Assembly (NCBI RefSeq): GCF_027580225.2
Contig: NC_073354.2
Location: forward strand, 6,734,001-6,798,000
Direction: 5' to 3'
DNA from: Misgurnus anguillicaudatus
Lineage: Eukaryota > Chordata > Actinopteri > Cypriniformes > Cobitidae
DNA length: 64,000 nt
The notes beneath the pieces are model-generated. The model saw nothing but the letters and a program-made list of their open reading frames with translations, ran no database searches and was not told where the DNA came from. How positions within the stretch are numbered: position 1 is the stretch's first letter; each line of letters starts with the position of its first letter. Shown here in pieces: positions 55,921-64,000 of this stretch. The position numbers and the translations under genes were made by a program.

Positions 55921-56903
55921 AAGCTGTAATCACCAACAAAGGCTTTTCTACAAAGTATTAAATAATGTGTGTTCAATACTTATTCTATGTGTCATTTCAC
56001 TTTATTTATTATGACTCAACTTGTATACTTAAATGTTCTGATTTCTTTGTATGGGTTCGGTGTTTGGCTTGATGGCTGCATCTGGTGGAAATTTTGTGTC
56101 GATGGCCCACTTGGAAATCTACTTACTGATAAAAATCCTGATGTGTCAAATACTTATTTTTCCCGCTGTAGATATGGATAACAAAGATATATGAGAATGC
56201 TGTGTGTACACCTGGATTTAAATCATTTTATTGCTTTTAAAGCTTAACATTAGGTGACCATATGGTTTACAAAAAGTATTAGAGCCAATCCCAGCCCTAA
56301 GGATAAACTAAACCCTTTCCCAATTCCTTATCCTCTAACTCTGATTGGTTTACAGGAAAGTTATTTCAGGACCACCAAATAAACAGATCCAGTAACATAT
56401 CAGCCAGATTGGAAAATTGGGAACCAACATATCATCCAACCTGCATCTGAACTCTAAAAGCTTTCGTACATCCCACTTTTGTTTTTGTATACACCTACAG
56501 AAACACCTACAGGACTCCCTTATTTAGTTTTGTGGATGATATAATGTGATTGGCCAGATCATAGATGAGAAGATGAAACCAGGACAATAACATCTGACTG
56601 TATAACAGTCAAACTAGATATTAATAAAGGACACGTCAAAGACAAGACACTTTCACCTATATATACTGTATTGTACGGGCTACATCAGTGCAAATGACGT
56701 GAAAAAAGTCTGTTGAGTGTCTGGGTGTTGATGTCACTTCAAATCAGCACTGATATACTTGTGCTATCTTTCCCTTTCTTAATCACCGCACAGCAAATTA
56801 GAGACAAAATAAAATGAACTCACCAAAACACAGTTTTAAGATTCTGTCTGCAGAATGAATAAAAACATGATTTTTTTATGATTGTATAAAGCAGTCACAT
56901 TAT

Positions 56904-57421
56904 TTAAAGGGCACCTATGGTCCAATTCAAGTTTTTACATTTCCTTTTGTGTGTAAGTGTGTATTACTACATGTTAACGATATGCAAAAGGTACAAACCC
57001 CAAAGTAAACAATGACGCAAGTTATCTTCTCCAACGTAAATCTCTTTTCTTGAACTATAACAAACACACGGATTGTAGGCAACAGTTTATTTCCTGGGAT
57101 TGGTGATGTAGTAAAGACCGACATTTTCATAATTCCTCCCGCTTTGACTCACAGCCTGTAAGTTAACTCCTGTTAGCATTGCATTGTGAGCGAATCTTTC
57201 AAACATGGTAAGGAGCGTCACATTTCCGGCTGACGTCAGAGGTATTCAGTCCAATCACAACATACAGATTAGCTGGTCAATCAGGGACAGAGAGCTTTTC
57301 AAATCCGTGTGTTTCAGGAAGAGAGTGAAATCTGGAGCTGTGTTTTTAACCATAAACCACGCAAACACATTGTATTATACCAAATACAATTTTTTTTGCA
57401 ATGAAATAGGTGCACTTTAAA
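56904..57421. repeat. MITE with TTAAAGGGCACCTA ends
   Basis: Left TTAAAGGGCACCTATGG and right AATAGGTGCACTTTAA are inverse. The open frame inside (57205-57420) shows no known domain. Confidence 0.7.
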
Positions 57422-57466
57422 ACTGCTGAATAAAATTCACAATTTTTAAATTGGCTTATTTTCTAT

Positions 57467-58008
57467 TTAAAGGGTTCATAGCATGAAAATCTGACTTTTT
57501 CCATGTTTAAGTGCTATAATTGGGTCCCCAGTGCTTCTATCAACCTAGAAAACATGAAAAAGATCAACCCAGTAAGTTTGTTTGGGTAAGGAATTTTCTG
57601 CAAGCATGTGAAAAATTAGGTCGTTCAGATTTTGCCTGATTTGTGAGGTAGGTAGCAAGGCAAATTACAATAATACCGCCCCCTTTATCTGCACTATCCA
57701 ACCACAGCACTGCCATTTAGTGCAGAGAGAAAGATGGAGAAAAGAAGGAATTGACAGCACAATTGAGTTTCAATTACAACAAACCACCATCATTGTGATC
57801 AGTGTTTGCACTTCATCCGCTCATTTGCCTTTTAAAGGACTCACCCAAAAACGGCACACTTTTGCTCAGGCCTACAAAGTGGCAATTTAATCATGCTATA
57901 ATAAATTATCTGTGGGGTATTTTGAGCTAAAACTTCACATATACACCCTGGGGACACCAAAGATTTATTTTACACCTTAAAAAAAATCTCATAATATGAC
58001 CCCTTTAA
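57467..58008. repeat. Dispersed repeat, family B (full copy)
   Basis: TTAAAGGGTTCATAGCATGA at the left and TCATAATATGACCCCTTTAA at the right are imperfect inverses. The interior matches 3909-4262. Confidence 0.75.
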
Positions 58009-58099
58009 AGGGATAATTCACACACACAAAAAAAATTCTGTCATCATTTACACACCCTCATATTGTTTTTCAAAAACCTTTATGAGGTTTTATTCTGTT

Positions 58100-58910
58100 C
58101 AAGGCTTTGAACCGGTTCACGGAACGAAAACCAGTAACTTTTGATGTTTTGCAAGGAACAGAAACAAAACCAGAAACTTTCAAAAAAAATATATGTTCCG
58201 GAACAGAAACGTTTATTTAAAATAATGGTAACCGGTTAATCCCGTTATTTTTTTCGTTCTTTAACAAGATTTCTGTCTAATATGACTCAGTGAAGTTCAC
58301 TTCTGGTCGTTGTTGACTCATCTGAGAAATGAGAAACTTGCCACCAGTGAGTAGCCTACTCAAGCCCAATTCTCTAATGCTTAATCATAAGACGTAAATA
58401 TTGTAGGCTACCAAGTTTCTCAAGATGTTGGTTTTTAATACTTATTAGTGGTGTAACGGATCGCAGTTGATCCGTAAAGATAACGACCCACAGTTCAGCT
58501 TGCATGTGATTTGCGTATTAATGTTTATTAATGTTCGTGCCGTTTGAAATTCATCCTCCATCTGTGTGTGTGTGCGCGTGTTTAAGTGCACTTAACAAAT
58601 GTAGGCATGTCAGAATTACAGTTATGTCGCTTACATAATGTAGCCTTTTTTAATGTTTGATGACAAGATAGAGACTTCAGGAAAATTATGTAGACTAATA
58701 ATTTACGTTGAATGTCCTAATGATCAGCCTACTTATTTGTATGTCCCACACCTGACGTGGAACGTTATTAACCGGTTCAGGAACTTTATCTTTTTGTTCT
58801 AACCGGTTCAGGAACATACATTTAAGGGTTGAACCGAAAACCGGAAACGTTAAAATACTGTTTCTGTTCGTAACGAACCGATTGGGAAAAAAATCTGGTT
58901 CGAAGCCCTG
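58100..58910. mobile_element. hAT-type element with perfect 8-bp duplication
   Basis: Ends CAAGGCTTTGAACCGGTTC and CTGGTTCGAAGCCCTG, flanked by perfect ATTCTGTT (58092-58099, 58911-58918). 'AACCGGTTCAGGAAC' motifs repeat near both ends. No transposase. Confidence 0.9.
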
Positions 58911-59042
58911 ATTCTGTTGAACAAAAAAGAAGATATTTTGATAAATTATTTTTAATACACATTTGACGGTACCCATTGACTTTCATAGTGTTTGTTTTTC
59001 CTACTGTAGAAGTCAATGGGAACCGTCAACTGTGTGCTAGCC

Positions 59043-59387
59043 TGTCAGGACTCTGCCTTGAAGTCTTATGCTCATGCCTTGTTTATTGTGGCATGTGCCT
59101 CCGGTGTCTTGTCTCTTGTCCCCGCCCATTGGTTTTCTCCCATCAGCTGTTCCCACTCGTTATCTTGTTTGCTTTTTTCTATTTAATGTCATTGTATCCT
59201 TAGTTCTGTGCAGGTTCATTGTGTTCTGTTCTCGTGTACGTTTATAATCTAGTTATCAAGTCAAAGTTTAGTGTTATTTGTCAGTTTCATGTTGTGTATC
59301 CCCTTGTGGGTTTTTGTTTTGTATATAATAAAGTGTTTTCTGTTTTTCCCCGACATTGTTTGCGTTTGGGTTCATCTGTTCCTCACA
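59043..59387. mobile_element. Short insertion with CTAGCC duplication
   Basis: A 345-bp segment flanked by CTAGCC (59037-59042, 59388-59393). It contains GTATATAATAAAGTG and CTTGTCCCCGCCCATTGG and resembles the sequence around 41280-41370 plus 42400-42500, so the two are members of one family. Confidence 0.65.
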
Positions 59388-60211
59388 CTAGCCACCATTT
59401 ATCAAAATATGTTATTGCGTGTTTAACAGAAGAAAGAAACTCATAAAAATATCCCGGACAAGCCCCCATTAAATTTAACTACCCCGGGCATAATCTAGGG
59501 GGATGCAACATTTAAAATAATAGATTCAGTGTGTGTGTGAAAGTGGCAAAAAATTGGACGCGGCATAAACAACGAAAAGTAATTTATTAAATACAAATGT
59601 GGAAATGCAAAGTGTTGGGGTGAAAATAACATTGTAATCTAAACAGTTTCAAACAACATAAGAGAGAGTAAATTAGGACAGAACTTTAATTTTTTGATGA
59701 ACTTTAACTTCAATACAGCATTGACTGGCATGTTGATTATAAAGATTTCTGGGTAAACAAGTGCATTTTGAGTTTTTCCATCATATCTTTGAAAGAAAGT
59801 TAATGTATTTAGTATAATCAAATCCAAATGAATATACATAAACAGTGGCAGCCTATGTGTATCATGCGACATATCAAAATTTGCAGACGCTTCGAAAGGG
59901 TTTATGATCAAAGTGACGCTCACATTTGCAGATACTTGCTTAAAGGGCGTTTTGCAGGTAAAATTTTTCAACGAATGTGTGCAATTTGCTTGTTGATAAT
60001 AAACATTTAAACTGTCATCCATTGTATTTTATGTTGTTGGGTATCACAAAACCCGAAAAAGTATGAAAAAGTACAGCAATTTGCAATGATTCTCCTTTCC
60101 CTCACAACGCACTGTATGACGTCACGCTGGGGAGAGAATTGACCAAAGCCGCCTTGAGAACATTGAGAATGACTATAGAAAGACGAGTAAATTAGAGTTC
60201 TGATAGCGCAG

Positions 60212-60229
60212 ATTATAGATAGATCGATC

Positions 60230-60327
<98 letters not shown>

Positions 60328-60376
60328 CAGACAGATAGATAGATAGACAGACAGATGGATAGGCTAGTATAGAGAG
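60212..60376. repeat. (GATA)n microsatellite
   Basis: A nearly pure GATA/TAGA run of more than 25 units with a few GACA units and a GATC start. The open frame on minus (poly LSIYLSIY type) is a product of this repeat. Confidence 0.97.
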
Positions 60377-63180
60377 ATAGGCAGACAGCCAGATAGCGTT
60401 AGCATATTTTCGTGTAGAAAGTAAACAAACAATTAACATACTCGTGCATGCTGGTCCATGATCCTGCCTGAAATGGTGTAACTTTATGCGATCTTCAGCA
60501 CAAACGGTTTTGGCAGCATGTCTCTAATCCTGGAAGGTTAGTGAAGCACGTCACGTCTGTTCGCGGGGACCAGCGACCCAAACGCACTCACTTTCTTACA
60601 GCCAGTAGCGGAATGGCAATCGAGAGAGTCGGGACTTTCCCGGGCCGATCTGATAATAGTTATACATTTCGAGTTATATTAGCAACATCGTCTGGCGGCG
60701 TGATGTGCGGCCGGTTCCCGCAGCCCGCTGGTCAAACTGTGCAGGCAGCCTCTCTGCTCAATAAAGTATATAAAAGTGCTCAACCTGTTCGGCAGGTCCA
60801 AACATGTACAGGATTTATAAAAATACGGTGATCAATGAGCGGTTCCTCCTCAAATGGCCTAGTCTGTCGTGATGTAAAAAGCCGCCGAACGCCTGTTTAT
60901 TACAGTATGTATGCGGTCGGATCCGAGTAACGTTATGCTGCAGCTGCTGACTGCTGCTGCATAAAATGATCGTGTGATTCGTTATAATCGCATAAACAAT
61001 ATAACAAAGCATCCTTTTATTTCACAAAACAATATATTTGAGATATTATTTGATAGACTAGTAAGTGTGGATTAAGGATGTTTAAAAATCTCTAGCCTGG
61101 TGGTCAGGACATGAATGGATCAAATCAGCAGATTTGCGAAGTTTTATTTATCTCTACATATATTATAAATAATAATTATCAAGGTAACTTTGCAGTATAA
61201 CACATTATATATTTCCTACGATGTATATATGATTTCCAAATTATATACGTAAGTATTAAATAGCAATAAATGTCTCATCTATCTCTATGGCTCTGGCTGA
61301 GTCTTTCTCCACTTCTCCCCAACGTGACGTCATCGCAGAATTGCGTTAAAAAAACCGTTAATACCAAAAACGTAAAAAAAGTGGTCTTTAAGACCATTTT
61401 TGAGACATTTTAAAAATTATACACATATCTTGAGTGATTTATGTACCCATTAATCGACAGTGGTGGTTAACCTGCAACATACACTTTAAATTTCATGTGT
61501 AGTTTAGTTTTAAGTGTGTCTCTTGCGAGTATTTTGTGAACGTGAGCATTTCTTTTATCATAAACACTTTGGACACGTGTGCAGTAGACACGTATTTTGA
61601 CATGACACATGATGCACATAGATTTACCTGACGCACTTAACACATATTTTGGCATGACGAGCCACACACATGACAACAAACATGTGTTTGTTTTAAATTA
61701 CGTCCCTCGGAAGAGAAGTTACCGCACGACACTGTACATAAAATATTACAATTCATATATTTATTGATATATGTTTTGTGAAATGTATTGTATGGTATCA
61801 TGTTTCTGGGTTATTATTGTTGAAAGATTAATACTGTATTGTTATTACAGCAGTAATAATGTTGAATTTTTTATTCTAATTTCTTAAACTTAAAGTACAA
61901 TTCTGTGTCCTGTTTACAACCTTTCGGAAACTGAAATGAAGGATTCTGTTGATGTGAAAGATCATACAATAGAAGGAAATTCTGAATGCAAAATTTTCAC
62001 TTTGTCTTTCTGTCATTTTTGCACATCGACATTGTCAGCATTTAAGTTACGATGTGATGCATGCTGAAGTTTGCAGGCAGAAATGATTTCAGATGATTTT
62101 GTTAATTAGTGTAATGAATGTATTAATTATTAATCAGTTAAATGGAGAATTAGTTAAGACATCGTCTGTAAATGTGAGGTAAAATACTGAATAAGCTGAA
62201 ATTATAATTCATAAGCACTGATGACATAACTCAACTGTTGAGCAGACACAGAGAGATTTTATCATTTTCATAATTGATGTATTAGGCAGGTTTGTTTACA
62301 TTGAACATTTTCTATTGTCACATACTGATGTGTTTGCAATTTATTTAAAAAACAGTAAATCACAAACAAATCACTTCAGCTAGTTTTTTACAGGCAGGGT
62401 CACAAATTATTACTTACAAATAATCATTGAAACATTTGAACACTTTTAATAAATTTTTTTATCATTAATAATCAAGTGATCCAGACAGATAAACACATGT
62501 AATTTAATTCAAATGTATTTCTATAGCATTGCTGCAAAGCAGCTTTACAGAAAATGCATTAAACAGCATTTGCATTGATGTTAACCCTTCAATAAGATGT
62601 ACATTAGCGATACTAACTGTAAAGATAATGAATGGACAACTAGACACAGATGCATTTATAAAGAAATCAGATAATCTGATTGAAAAATGCGTTTAAAAGA
62701 CAGAAAAACACTAAAACACTTTTATAATACACTTTTTTCTCCAACCAAACTCTTATACAATAATTATTAATGCATACTCCTAACACACTGCAGTCATTTA
62801 AAAATGTTTTATTAAAATGAAAGGAAGAATCTAGAGCAAAGGAACGATCACGGACTATACCACTGGATTATGTAAGTTTAATTCAGATAGCACGTAATGC
62901 GCACAAAAACATTACATAACATATAGCCAGCAAATGTCCATGTTTTACCCTCTAACCTGTGAAAGCCCCTCCTGAACCAGAGAGATGATGCAGTAAACAG
63001 CATCTGACCTTCACATTGATACAGATTAACTGCAGCTGGCTACATGAAGATTGTGTGCATTAGATATAGCACTTCATCACGGACTGCATTATACTGTAAG
63101 AGTGGATTGTTTTATAAAGTTAGACAACGTCTATATTATTCACTTTTAACTGGATTGAAGCGGTGGTTAATGTGGGCATC

Positions 63181-63275
63181 ATGCATGCAGATGTCTGCTT
63201 TTTGCTTTGTGCGTGTTTTCTCTCTGGAACTCTGCAGCTGCGTGGACAGGCGATTCAGACCTGCAGCCAGAGCAG
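63181..63275 (+). CDS. gabrr1: Probable first coding exon of gabrr1 (rest beyond the window)
   Basis: From ATG at 63181 the frame reads MHADVCFLLCACFLSGTL, then QLRGQAIQ, a good signal peptide, and ends in phase 2 at AGCAG|GTGAGT. The gabrr2 first exon also ends in phase 2 after a signal peptide. In human the next gene in this direction after GABRR2 is GABRR1. The call rests on these three points; signal peptides are too variable to prove it, and no second exon is visible before 64000. Confidence 0.45.
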
Positions 63276-64000
63276 GTGAGTGAAACTCATGATGACAAAC
63301 CAGTACAAAGAAGGAAGCAGTGCACACATGTGCCTGCCTTGGCTGTGGGTCGATATGGGATTGCCCATGAGAGCTTCTAAGAAACGAAGGCAAATTGTGT
63401 TTTTGTACGTGTTTTTAATATTTATATATATATATTTATTTAGCTGACTGATTTCTGTCGCAGTTGTATTACTATAATGGTAAATAACAAAATAAATAGG
63501 GAAGATCCAGGCTTGCTTTTACATGTAGGCTGTTGTTACACACATTTCACATGTACCTCATAGTTTTACCATAGAAACACATATTTTTAGGCAATGGTCA
63601 ATAATAAATGTAGGTTTTAACTGACTAAACTAAAAGTTTATAAAAAGTTCTCATGATAACAGTATTTTTTATAAATGGGGCATGTTGTCACAAAAGGTCA
63701 ACATATGTTAAAAAAGACCCCCAATGTTTGTGCATATTTTTCTGAAAATAATTGCTGTATGATTTGTTAGGATAAGACAATATTTGGCTGAGATACAACT
63801 ATTTGAAAATCTGGAAAAAATAAAAATATTGAGAAAATCACTATTAAATTTGTCCATATAAAGTCATTAGCAACACATAGTACTAATAATATATTTTTTA
63901 TTTGTTTACGAAAGAAAATGTACAAAATATCTTCATGAAACATGATCTTTATCCTAATTATTTTTGGCATAAAAATCAATAATTATGACCAATACCATGT
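63276..64000. other. Probable first intron of gabrr1
   Basis: AT-rich sequence with a short TA-rich stretch near 63422-63436. No exon or recognisable repeat seen. Confidence 0.35.

Larger units (their letters stand above)
54374..56168. mobile_element. Tc1-like transposon, decayed, with an inserted hAT piece
   Basis: The ends CAGCGGGGAAAATAAGTATT and its inverse (right end ATTTTTCCCGCTG) sit in a TA duplication (54372-54373, 56169-56170). The inverted repeats extend about 190 bp with scattered differences. The transposase remnant lies at 55345-55920 on plus, and its N-terminal DNA-binding half is replaced by a hAT-derived segment from about 54677. Confidence 0.88.
58009..59446. repeat. Family A repeat split by two insertions
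   Basis: It begins AAAGGGATAATTCAC with ATTCTGTCATCATTTAC as in the other two copies. It is interrupted at 58100-58910 by a hAT element and at 59043-59387 by a second insertion; the last piece is 59394-59446. Confidence 0.7.
53700..63180. other. gabrr2 3' flank and spacer before the probable gabrr1
   Basis: A polyadenylation signal AATAAA is at 53979-53984. The rest is a mosaic of transposons and MITEs (listed separately), a GATA microsatellite and AT-rich sequence. At 60460-60840 there is a CpG-richer patch with an open frame (60541-60831) that I could not match to any family. Between 61000 and 63000 I see no gene; a dispersed repeat at about 61490-61660 (minus) resembles 59830-60000. Confidence 0.5.

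Noticed and set aside
59639..60022. 127-codon minus-strand open frame
   Set aside because: AT-rich, no domain, and part of the sequence recurs near 61490-61660, so it is a dispersed repeat.
63044..63283. The longer open frame from 63044 as the gabrr1 start
   Set aside because: It runs through the GTGAGT donor in a different frame and lacks a signal peptide at its start; the frame from 63181 gives a signal peptide and the expected phase.

Overview
The window is vertebrate nuclear DNA, almost certainly from a teleost of the carp family. The reasons are the exon structures of three conserved vertebrate genes, a fish-type C2H2 zinc-finger gene, a dense load of miniature inverted-repeat elements (including the family beginning near 'GTTCACCC...ATTCTGTCATC' that is common in cyprinids), and Tc1 and hAT transposons. 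I recognise the species group by these families only; no search was run.

Layout from left to right. (1) 738-17731, + strand: rhag, the erythroid Rh-associated ammonia/CO2 channel, 10 exons, 435 codons plus stop. Its introns hold a Tc1 transposon, a 66-bp minisatellite and several foldback elements. (2) 20475-22346, - strand: an 11-finger C2H2 zinc-finger gene, tail-to-tail with rhag and head-to-head with the next gene. (3) 23305-43267, + strand: ube2j1, the membrane-anchored ERAD ubiquitin-conjugating enzyme, 8 exons, intact, with introns full of nested elements. (4) 45689-53699, + strand: gabrr2, a rho-type GABA-gated chloride channel subunit, 9 exons, intact. Its intron 5 is almost entirely a 13-bp/26-bp minisatellite. 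(5) 63181-63275, + strand: a probable first exon of gabrr1. The order ube2j1-gabrr2-gabrr1 on one strand matches human 6q15. The genes do not form a pathway; they are neighbours by conserved synteny.

The strongest anomaly is confined to the rhag locus. A 731-bp foldback element in the probable rhag 3' UTR differs from its two sister copies by roughly 85-90 A-to-G changes on the sense strand, in both arms of the palindrome. The loop and base are spared, and so are most As that follow a G. That is the fingerprint of ADAR A-to-I editing of double-stranded RNA, yet it is present in the 'genomic' sequence. In the same gene three splice sites needed by the reading frame are non-canonical, and in each case the intron edge carries the bases of the adjoining exon. 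Together these suggest that RNA-derived sequence has entered this part of the consensus (for example through polishing with RNA reads). If that is wrong, rhag has very unusual introns and a hyper-mutated foldback. ube2j1 and gabrr2 do not show either sign.

Other points of interest are a degenerate transposon carrying a RecQ-like helicase with a 9-bp target duplication, a THAP-domain palindrome, insertions nested several deep with intact target duplications, and an intron packed with UGCAUG and pyrimidine motifs.
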